Assembly (NCBI RefSeq): GCF_014529535.1
Contig: NW_023503371.1
Span: forward strand, 989,778 to 1,053,777
Reading direction: 5' to 3'
DNA from: Bradysia coprophila
Lineage: Eukaryota; Arthropoda; Insecta; Diptera; Sciaridae
Length of the DNA stretch: 64,000 nucleotides
Within the stretch, counting starts at the first letter, position 1; the number at the start of each line of letters is the position of its first letter. The notes beneath the pieces were generated by a model. The model searched no databases. It was not told the origin of the DNA and was given only the letters and a program-made list of their open reading frames with translations. Shown piece by piece: positions 34,801 through 46,800 of the stretch. The translations under genes and the position numbers were made by a program.

Positions 34801-37800
34801 AAGACAAAACGATGGAATAATTCCACGGAAGTTCCACGGAAATATTCGATCGTTTTGTCTTTGTTTTATGTATGCACTGAATTGGATTAAAAAGAGATAG
34901 AAATAAATGACATTATTCCAGAGCATTAATCAAGGGAGAAGAAAATGTAGTCGCTCAAGTAACACTGATTTAAATTCAAATGTTTAACGAGCTTTGAAAA
35001 GTCTGCAAATGTGTCTCTCTATTATTAGTGTGAAGTTGCTCAAAAAACGTCACCCATTCCAACAGGCAATGAGGAATACGTTACTAATTTATGGATGATC
35101 CCAAACGAAATAAACATTTTGTAAAATCTACATCCCATGCAATAAACTATTCGCAGACCCCATCCCGTAGCTATTATTCGGTGACTGACAGTCCATCAGG
35201 CCGTTCACGTCGTGCAGATGAACAATACTCTTATTCGTATACGTCAACCACCGAAAAGAATAACAATTCATCGTCGAATCCCTATTCACGTCCGGAACGT
35301 TCATCCTATTCGACCACAACCGAACGTAAAAGCGAAACCGGGCCGGGTGGATACTCATATAACACTTCCCGGACATCTACTTCCGGTGCTGGACCAGGCG
35401 GATATAGCTATAGTTCAACAGCATCCGGACGATTGCCGCATGGAACTTCATACAGACATTATTCGTACCATGTTTGAATATGGTTGCAAATGATTATTTA
35501 GATCGTGCGAACGACCGAAACTAATTTTTATGAATGGAAAATATTTTTTTTTCTAAATTCAGCAGTAAGGATATGTTTATTGGACTTTGGTATCACTATT
35601 TTAATTAATTGTTAACTTTATATTTTGTATTACAACATATCTCACTAACAAACATGTTTATGCTTAATTGTTTTTTTTACAAATATTAAAAAAAAAATGA
35701 AATGCAAATTATAAATTAAATGGCACCCTTACTGCAGTGTTACCTAATATTCTTATTCGAACACATAAGCTTTATCGAAAACGTTCGTTTCAATGAACCA
35801 TATAAATGTAACGTATTTTACATAAAAATGTGTGTATTGTGTCGTGTAAAATATCTTGCTTTTAACTGGTAATAAATTGATTGAAACAAGTTAGTTGTTA
35901 CTTTTTATTACCAAAAATAATGGATGTGTAGTATTATAGTGACATATTGAAGTGATTGGAGGAAGCAGTGGATTTTTGCGATATTTATTTTTAAATTAAA
36001 AAAGTTCCGACTCATTTACTTTGTTTGCTAGGGAATCTATGATTGAGAAAAAATGAACTCATTCCACAGTTGTTACAGTAGGACAGTACCAGCGAAATGT
36101 TTTGATTTGCAACATTTTACCATAAAACAGTTGCAGCTAAGTGTCAACCATTTAATGTGTCGATATTCGGCTGTGCAAACCAGCTGGTACATTTTTCTAA
36201 TAATGCTGAGACAAGTGGGTTTCATAATTACAACGTGTGCGCGTATAACTACTATAATTTCACCCACATATGCACGAGACTATAAGAATGTGTAAAAATG
36301 TGCAAGGCCCACCTTTGAGGAGGTCATGCAGATACAGATATGTGGGTGACACGCCACACTTGACGGACTTCATACAAAAAGTCCGTATCTAATAAAATAT
36401 GGCGATCGGCGTGACCTTTCCCAAAGTTTACAGCCTTAGGAATGTGTACCAGATGGTGAATGCAAACTTCGTCACTAAATTAAATTCCACCGAACTGTAT
36501 CTTGTTTTTTGCCAAGTTCTTTTTTTTGTATAGCACAGAAAAGCTTTGAGTGTGCTTGTGAATATATTTGAAATTATAATATTATATTATAATATTTTGA
36601 ATTGAATTTAATAAGTTCAAAGAGCCTACCATCGACAATTTTAATAATTTTTTGTCAATCGAGATAGTTTGGATTTACTTAGTTCTATCAGAGTTTAGTT
36701 CTACTATGCTCTGCTTAGCTAATTGACTATAAACTTAGCTAGCTGTCACCACCAAAACCATTATGCTGAAAACAAACGAGGCATTCAAAACATGTTTTGG
36801 TCCTTGTTTTCATGACGAAATTGTCGCAACTGTCAATTAAAGTTAGAAATTTCTCTATCGAAAATTACGATTGCTGCATTTGTCAATGAAAACTAGGACC
36901 AAAACACGTTTTCAATGTCTCGTTTGTTTTCAGCATTAACCCATTTCGCAAGGCTTTCAAGGAAAATAAATAGTTTTCACAGAACATATTGATTGAAAAG
37001 ATCGTTTTTTACTGACTGCGTCGCGTCGTATGCGAGCAGTCTTTTTTTCGCTTTGATAATAAATGAATATTTCTACATATTTATACGAATCACGATCTGT
37101 AATCAAAAAAAAATGATTTTCACTACGCGTGGTCAAAAATCAATATTACCTGCAAATTCCGATCAGGTCAGGTGATTTCAGAAAACAAACCTGACCTGAA
37201 CCTAGTTTCGTTCAAAGCTGTTAGGTCAGATTTCAGGTCAGGTGTTGGCCTGATCACTACATTTCAGGTAAAATTCAGTGTAGACCAAAATTGATTGAAT
37301 TAAAAACAGGTTGAGAAGGGTAAATAATAATGATTTGGAAAAAGCAAAGAAAGTAGTAGACTCGGTGAGTTTAACCTAAAAGACAAACAATAGTTTGCAC
37401 CCGGTGCCATTAGCCACAGTATTATAAAGAGACTATTGGCACTGAGAAAAATTAAAATTTGAACAAAAAATCTGGGTATTTTGAAAATTAAACTCGTTTT
37501 GAACACAATCCTAGGAAATTCATCTTTTTGCGAAATGTAACGTAAAGGCGGTAGTTAGTTCGATCTTAGTGAGTTCGTGATTATACAAAATACAACGCAA
37601 AGACGATTGTTCGAACTAGTGATTTAATCCTTTTACGAAATATAACGTAAATGCGTTTTGTAGAATACGAGGGAATTCATCCTTCTACGAAATGAAACGT
37701 TAATTTAACGAAAAGGCGGATTGTTCGAACCTGAGGAGTTCATTCTTTTTACGAAATGTAACGTAAATGTATCGAACAATCCGCCTTAACGTTACATTTC

Positions 37801-40800
37801 TAAATAAGATGAATTCCATAAGATCGAACAAACTACCTTTATGTTACATTTCGTAAAAGGATGAAATCCTCAGGATCGAACAATCCGCCTTTACGTTAAA
37901 TTTCAAACTACCTTTACTGTACATTTCGTAAAAGGGTGAATTCCTCAGGATCGAACAATCCGACTTTACGTTGAATTTCGTAAAAAGATATCCAGCATTT
38001 TTATTCAAATTTTAATTTTTCCGGGTGCCAATAGTCTCTTCATAATACTGTGGCTAATGGCACCGGGTGCGATTAGCATTAGAATAATAAAGAGACTCTT
38101 GGCACCTGGTGCCGTTAGCCACAGTATAATAAAGAGACTATCGGCACCCGGTGCCAATAGCATTTCGTAGTTCTAGTTTCTTATGACATACCGTGTAATA
38201 GATAGAGCTTTCGAAAACAAAGGGATAGAAACGTAAATCTTCGGTTAAGGAATGCAATGGAAAATTAACGACCCAGCAATAATTCGTGAAATAATCTATT
38301 GGCTAAATTACCCTCGAAATTTCAAAAAAAAACTTTCTTTGCATCATTGCTTCTTTCAATGTTTTCATCCTTGTGTCATTTAGCTATTAGGAGCTGGTGG
38401 CAGTCACGGAGTCAGGCAGTCAAATTAATTGATTGCTTTAAAATTTTAAAACAAATAAATTTGCTTACGAAATTTAAAATAATTTTTCAACAGTAACTCT
38501 AAAAGATAGATTCACACAAAATGTAATTCGTGCTAAGAATCTGTCAGCTGAAGAGTCTGAAGCTATTGCAAAGCTTTCTGTAACAAAAGTTCAGAGTTGT
38601 GCCCTTCTTGAAAATCCTCGTAAAGATTGCATTTGTGTGTCGATCATAAAAGGCCTTTAAAATCTTCCTATGGCTTGGTGTAACACTTTTACTGTGCCCT
38701 TTAGTCCCAAGAAAGTGAGCCACCTTTATTAATAACGTCCTACAACTAATTTTTCAATGACTCATTCTCAAGACTATAAATTTCCATTATACTCTTAAAT
38801 CACCACAAAATTATCGATTCAAACACCTAAACTTATACAAACGATTTACCCAGGGAAACCCAAGAAAATCAAATTTTTTTGTTGAGTCAATCAAACGTGT
38901 CAATTTTTCGTAATAAGGATCTGAAGCTTTAATTGACCTTCAGTGACTCTCGTTTAAAACCTCCGATATGCAAATATTTTCATACTACAAGAAAACGTTA
39001 AATTTTCGCCGTTTAATGTATCTTTATAAATTTGCTGATCGTCTAAAATTGAACTTTTGTCACCGTGTTGTACCGATCGCATGTGCAACTGAACGAGACC
39101 TTAAAGACAAAAACAACGAAAACGTTGATCACAAAATGTGAGTCTGTAGGCTCGTTTGTCTTAATGGACACGCTTCCGAAATGCCGCAAATCTTCAGGAG
39201 AAAATTAAGTAAATTTTAATGTTTTATTTCAGACACCCCTTAGAGTAATACCAACAGGATTTTCAAGGGTAAGTATGCAGTAAGTTAGTGCATAATAATT
39301 CGATAGGGACCGTCTAAGAAGTACTTCCACATTAATTCCCAAACTGACTCTGTGATTGTATTCGTAAATAAACGACCTCCCAACAGTACAGTCTTTACCA
39401 GTTCTACCAGTTACACTGAAAATTATAACATCATACCATAATGTACCATGCATTAAAAAGATCGGCTGGGATGTTTGCCAATACTAGATCAGAAGAGTAA
39501 TTATTATTGTTTACGGTAGACAAAGAGACGAAAAAAATCTTGCAATGCAACAAAAATTCATGAAAGCATGTCACGTGACCATATAAGGTCCCCTCTTAAT
39601 GGATTCTCTAAAAACGTATACTGTTAACGGTGTAATCAACGTGACTGTATAAAGTCTCCCTGTGACTGTATATGTACTATACGAACGTATATTCTTAACG
39701 GTGAAATCAATGGACAAATATAAGAAGCTTTTGACATTTAAAGTACAGTAAGAAAGACGAAGCTTTAGTTTCCTAAAGTTTTTTTTTATTTGGGCTTTAT
39801 ATAGACCGACTTTACTTAAGTCCGTGGATACTTCACGTATTTACTTGCTACATCAAGATTAACGAATGATCGTTTTAAATCCTTCTCTTACAACGACATT
39901 TAGTCTCTCCAGTTTTGACATTGATTAAAATGATGGATACAGTCCAGATTCAATCAACATATATTTTAAAATAGAGGTGTTCCCCATTTTATGCAGCTAT
40001 AGTGAACTGTTTCAATTAAATTGTTGAAAAATTATATAAACAAAAATTTAACACCATCCAGGTACAGACATACACAACCACATACCCAATCTACTCCAGT
40101 TATCCTACAGTTATACATCGCTCAATTCCATTTGTGGCTCACAAACGAATCGTTACGTCGACCAGAATTTCATCAACCCCAACCAGAGTTATTCGTTCAC
40201 CAACCCGAGTTATTGCATCACCATTACGTATTGTAAATGTGCGTGTACGCCCATCAGTGACTAATCGGCGTGTAGTTGAACATAAGGTCCGTTCCCATCC
40301 ACATTACTATGCAACTGAGAATTATTTGAATTCTAGCTATGCAAAGGTTGGTCACATACTATGACAATGATCAATGTGTCTTTTTAAACGTGATCTAAAC
40401 GATGACAATGATCAGTGTTCCATTTTTTGTTTTTACATTTTTTATTTTATTTACTTCAAAAAGCTATATGCGCGTTTTCGATTGCCGTTTACCATTATAT
40501 AGGTCGGATTGATCAATTTTGCGAAAAATTTTCTAATTTTATTTTTTTCGAAAATGTTTTTTTACAAAAAAAAAATTAGGATTTTGATGATGAAACAAGA
40601 GAACTTCGTACAGCTACCAATTCGTTGTTGCGTAAAGTTCACACCAACGTTCAGCGAGCACACAGTGTTTCACCTATTTCATACTCTTCAAAGTAAATAA
40701 AATTTGATCTAATCCAACAATTGAAATGAATTTGTTTTAACAAAAAAAATCACTTAATTTAGGTATGAACAGCGTTATGGAACTGATGCATATTTAGCCA

Positions 40801-43800
40801 AGGCTCTAGGTGCAAGTAGAATTTCCGATGAAATTAATCGTGAAATTAATACTAAATACAACGCGAATGATTCCAATCGGAAGTATGTGGGTGAGTAACA
40901 TATGCAAAATTGAAGAGATGATCCAATTTTTATAAAGAAAACATTCTCTGTGAACCTTTAAATTATGGTTAAATTAGTTGAAATGAACGGAGAGGTCATT
41001 CTATGGTTAGTACAATATTTTCTGTCACAACCCCCTTTTATCACCATTGATTGTTTTACCAATTTTGTGCGTTGATTTTTCTAAATATACGTACGAACTC
41101 GATCCTTCGGTCGATAATTTCAGAAGTTTGGTAATTTCGAAACGTTTGAATGGGCTAAATGAACCACCACAAAAATCTACGGAAATCCAAAGCTTCGCGT
41201 AAAAAATGTGAATCTTTGTTATCGAAGTGACAACATAGATTGGAGAGAAATTATACGATAGGCCTGTCATTGAACCGCTAGCTATAACTCCCTTTTGTGG
41301 CCACTTATTAATGTCAAGTCGTAAGAACAATCTAAAACAATCTAAAAATTTCACTGCTTCCCAACATCAAGGTAAATCGCTCTGTGTCTGAGCAAAAAAA
41401 AAAACTTATTTGCCAGTTCAATTATAAGTCGTTTGGTAAACGAAGCAAGTCCTCGGTATTATTTATAAGATTTTTAGTTTCGAAAATCAAAAACGTTTCG
41501 AAATAGAAGCAAACTTTTTCCACGTTTCTAATAAACATTTCCTTGGACAGTTGATAACAAAATGTGTACGATCTGGTATTCGATACATGTTTTAAGACAT
41601 CCATAATGTATACCAAAGCCAATTATTTTTAATACAAAATAAGTGTAACCCTTTTGTATGACCAATGTGTGTACCACACCCGTTAAAAATCTATCCAAAT
41701 TTGTTTTAAAGGAAAAAGTCATTTGGCCTCTGTTCGTATAGTCGGTGACAAAGGCTATTCAAAACGATCCCAAATTATACCAACAACACCATTGTTTTTC
41801 CGTAAGGATAAGGTTCGAAAGGATATCAACTTTTTGTCTTATTACAAAAAGAATATCGCCGCTGCTGACGCACACCAACAGCCAACATTTTCGCTACCGT
41901 CAGGTAGGTTGAAATTTTAATTGACAATTTGATTTCAATCATTAATCAATCGATTTTTATGTTTTACACATTTTATCTTATTTTGATTTGTTTCCTTTTG
42001 TCTCTTCCCCTATAAATCATTTGTTTCGTTTCACACGTTTTCTTTCTGATTGCATTTGTAAATATTTTCAGTTTAAACGATTCACACGAAAAATGAACAC
42101 AAAAATGCTACTTTATCACATCACTCACACCAAGATTGTTTTTGAATTTTTATTTTGTTTGATTAGTGGAGGAAAATATTGTCATTTCTTGAAGACGTAA
42201 CACATTTGAATAAAGAGATAAAGATGTCCTTCCCAAATACCCCAGCACAACTTAACGCAAAATAACTTTTAACGTTTTCTTGGGCTATGTCTGTTTCATT
42301 CGTTCTACTTGTTACACACTTCATATCATGACATAAGAGTAGCGATTTTCCTTCCACTAAATTTATTTAATTCGACACGTAGAAAGTGCCAATGAAAGTC
42401 TGGAACAGGTATGGTCGTTCGGCGAATTCGTCTTAAACGCACTCACATTTTGTGTCAAAATAATATGAAAATGAGTGCGTTTAAGTACGAAAATCAAATT
42501 TTTATGTCCTCCTGGCGGACAATAGACCATACCTGTTTTACACTTATTACGACTTTTTTTTTACGTTTTTCTTGTAGACTATGGTAAGTCTATGGAAGAT
42601 GATGTGGAACGAATAAAACTGTGGAACAGAAAGCACATAAAATGTTTATTTGACCTTAGCTTATATGAAATAAAAATGCGAATTGAACAAAAATATTCCG
42701 ATTCAGCACAATCGATGTTTTAATAAGAGAAAGATGTCGCTACTTGGTGACCCTAAGCCAAATAAACCTTCTAAAATTTTACAAGTAAAATTAGGCAAGA
42801 AATACTTTGAGTAATGCTGTTGTGAAAAGTGAAATTTTTCGTACGTCGTTAAAATGATGTATGAGTGGTAATTTTACCTCTAATATCATTGAGTGATAAA
42901 AAGTAATCTCCCGTTTCAGTGATAAAAATTAAAACCAAAATTGTGGAAAACAATTCGGACTCCGAATTTTGGAGTCACTGCATCCAAAAGTTCACTTCTC
43001 ACAAGCTATTTAAGAAATATTAAAGAAAACGTTGACTGCAACAAGTTGCAAAATGGGCTTGGTTTTATCACACAATGTTTTTGTCAAACTCAGTTTCGAG
43101 TGATTTGTCAACTTCACTAGACAGTCCCATTTCGCAACTTGTTACATAAATAACTATTTTAAGGAAATTTTCCTGATTAAATGGTGCAATAGTGGACATA
43201 TTCACCGAAACGCTTTTCCTTCCCTTCCTCCCTTTTGTGCCAACAACTACAAAATGGTTAAAAATGTAATTCTATTCGCTTCAAGCTTTAATCTTTGTAC
43301 ATACTTTGTACATACTTCCACTTCCATCCACTTTTCCAATGTTTTTCTTTTTCAATAATTCTACATAATTAAAAGGTCAATCGACTTACTTAATCGATTT
43401 ACAATGTCGTAGATTCTTGGGAACTAAAGGTTCGGAAGAAAATCAACTTCGAAGTGAGTGTCAAATTGTGATACAATAAATGGTTTCAGAACACACATGT
43501 GTTGGCCAATAAAAAATAGATTTGTTTGTGGCAGTTTGATCAGTCCTAAGTAAAGTTAATAGTTTAAGTAAACGTGGTCGTTATTGTTCTTCCATTTTTC
43601 AAAAAAGATTCCGGCGAAAAGATAGCATCAAAAGTAAAATACGAAACGCGCTGATATAGGCTAAAATTTTAGCTAAACATCGATCCTTCTTAAAAGGGCG
43701 AAAAGATTATAAAGAAAGAAAAATTTGAAAGGATTCCTCGGAATTCATAAAATAATAATGACAAAAGCATAATGTCGAAGAACTGGCATTTAAGAAAAAA

Positions 43801-46800
43801 AACAAATCAAAACAAATTGAGGACACTATCGCATTTTGCTTATATTTTTTTGTCACGCTGAGACACCATAACTCATCATTATACAGACTGATGCAGCTGA
43901 ACATTACATACAAGTAATAATTCAATTTTCGAATGCAGTTAAATGAATCGGTGTTTTTAAATTCCATAATCATTTTAATGTACAAACAAAAACCAAAAAT
44001 TGCATCTTTAATAACGACTAACTTAAATGTTTTGATTAATATTTGTTCCAGCAGAAAGGAAAGCAGTCAAAGCAGCAAACTGAGAAAAATAAAAAAAATA
44101 GTGCGTGCTATTTAAATTTGGATGAATTCACAATATAAAAAAATATATCAGACACACAGACTTTCCAATTACCCTCAACGTTTCACCAGTAATAATTATT
44201 GTTTCTTACGCAATTAAATAATTATTTTTCGATGCCATTCGCAGTGCATCCATAGCAAATTGAAGCTTGACATATATATATTTATTGGAACAGATAGTTC
44301 GCCAACAAATGATCATCTTCGTTATCAATTAACATTTTAGGCTGCAACATGAGACATGTCTGAAGGAAGAAAAAAAATTAAAATCGTTTAACCTGGTTTT
44401 ATCAGACGTATTTTTGCAGCAGATGTAAGAGAACGTATTTAATATGATAGACGGATAAATATATTCCAAAGAGCATAAAGTGAGGAAAATGAAGCAAAAG
44501 AAAATTGCGATTTCATTGGACATTAGTGATGGAATTCAATTTTCCTAGGAAAAGTTATAAATATAGAGATAGAGAGAGGCATAGCTACCTAGAATAATAT
44601 CCTAACTAATTTACTTACAAACCTTCTACACGAAGATGATCATTAGGTTGTGAACTATCAAATTATTCTGTACTGTAAACACAGCATTTGAGTCTCAAGT
44701 ATTGTCACCCTTAATTTCGATCCTTAATTTTTTTGTCTAACGCGTTACATTTCCTATTAAATCGGTCCATTAAATTCATTTCACTCAGTGGAAATATAGT
44801 AGCTTAGTAGTTGGTATTTCAGTCGATGATGATTAGAGCTATCGGTAATTTTGTCATTTGATTAATTAGAAGTAACGTAGCAAGTCTAAATGAGTGGTGG
44901 TTATACGTTTAGATTTTACTAAATGAACTAATTTGGGATTAAAAAGCCACACACACAAAACATCTAAGTCTTCATTTTGACCATGAACACTATGTGTATA
45001 ACAATGTTGATGGTGATAATGCTTGATACTAAAGTGCTAATAAACGCTTTTCTTTTGCGATATAAATACGTTCAATTGAAGAATTATATTATGTCGCTGT
45101 TATAATAAATTTAATTTACTGTTCGGTATATATCTACTATCTATTTATTTATTTATTTTGTGTATACCTCTGTATCTATAATATAAAATATGAACGTAAC
45201 GATTTTGAACTTTAAACAATATTTATTAAAACATATTAAAACATATGGAAATTTCTTTTTATTTGTTCGGAAGATTTAACCACCTACTACACATAATATC
45301 GGCATACACTACTTCAATTAACATTAAGTGATAGAACACTAAACATGAGCAAGTAAAAGTTTTCTTAGCCTTTGAAGTATTTAACAAACTTATAATTTGT
45401 CTAGTGTTGTTCAACTTGGTCATTGTGAACACATATATTTAGTCACTTGGCTACAGAAACAACTACTTATTACAGAACGCATTCACCGTTGAAAGTGATA
45501 TCGCCTGTATTTGAGAAAATGTGTTGATAAAATCGAAAAAATTTCGCAAAACTATGAAAAGCAAGAAGATTTTAGGAAAATCATTTTTTTTTGGTTTCCT
45601 TGATTTTCTATGAGAAATAACAAGAAAGGCGAGAAAATACAGATCAATCCAAAAATTTGCAAAATTTCAATTGTTTTCTCAAATTTTCTAGATTTTCTCG
45701 ATTTCAATTTTTTTTTTGAAAGTTCAAAGTTCAGTGATAAACTCTCTAAATGACCGTCTTTATCTCAATGATCTTATGAAAATTCTCAAAGAAAAACAAC
45801 AGCAATCTTCAAATATGATAAAAACTTAGCTCAGACCTTAATTAAAGCTAGCATTTTCTCACATTAATAACAATTTCTTCCACAACACATAAATATTTCG
45901 ACGTACGTATATGATATATGGTGGCTAAATCTTAATTTAATTTCAATTATAATTAGTATTTAAGTATTAAATTTCAGTAACAAGCTAATCTAGAAAAACT
46001 TGAACGATTCTTCCAAAATTACAAGACAAACACGGAAAATAATTAGCTGATTCTTCGCATGGAATTTCAACTTCCCTTACTATTTCTAAGAGATTGAGCT
46101 ACTTTTTTTGCTTTTTGAATGCTCCTAATTTAATATTTTTTTAAATAATAAATCTGCATTATTTACCCACTTTCATCGCACTTCCCCTAATGACCATCGC
46201 TCAGTGCTAGCTTACGGAGTTTTAACTTAAGTAAGTACTCATTTTTAGAATTTTCTTTTAAAATGCATTGTCATTCATCCATTCTAAACTAATTTATTTC
46301 GATAATTTTTCCAATTTTATTCATTAACAATTTTACAAAAAACAATTCCATAAATGCATCATCATAAGATCAGAATATTAAATTTCCATGTCAAGTTCAT
46401 GTGAATGATAGAAATTGTGCACAAGAGAAAAGGTAAAACGAAGACGTAAAATAAATATAATTTCAATGATTTACTAAACGAAGCAATTATAAAATCATCA
46501 CGCATGCAAGCTTACCATTTGAAAATAAACAAAATCATTGACTTTACCATTACAGCCAAGTTAGACCCGAACCGAGCCTCTCGCAAATTCACTCAACCAA
46601 AACCATTGGAAGATCCGAATGTCGAATTAAAAGAAAAACAAGCCGCCCGATTAGATCGATTGAATGCGCTGGGTGAAGACGATGAAATTTCGTTGGAAAA
46701 GAAGAAGGCACAACGATTGGAAGCAGCAAAACAGCTCGAACAGAAGTATAATTTCGTTTATGAAAATGTTTCCCATTTCTCATTCGAACGTTTGCTTCGT

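Larger units (their letters stand above)
33277..35156. other. Intronic/intergenic stretch with two small hairpin elements
   Basis: AT-rich sequence between the two alternative terminal exons. Apart from the hairpin elements at 34371-34495 and 34737-34925, nothing was seen. Confidence 0.4.

Noticed and set aside
35212-35493. Frames overlapping alternative terminal exon 2 (35212-35493 + and 35376-35128 -)
   Set aside because: The GPGGYSY frame with a phase-matched acceptor is the coherent one; the others are out-of-frame shadows.
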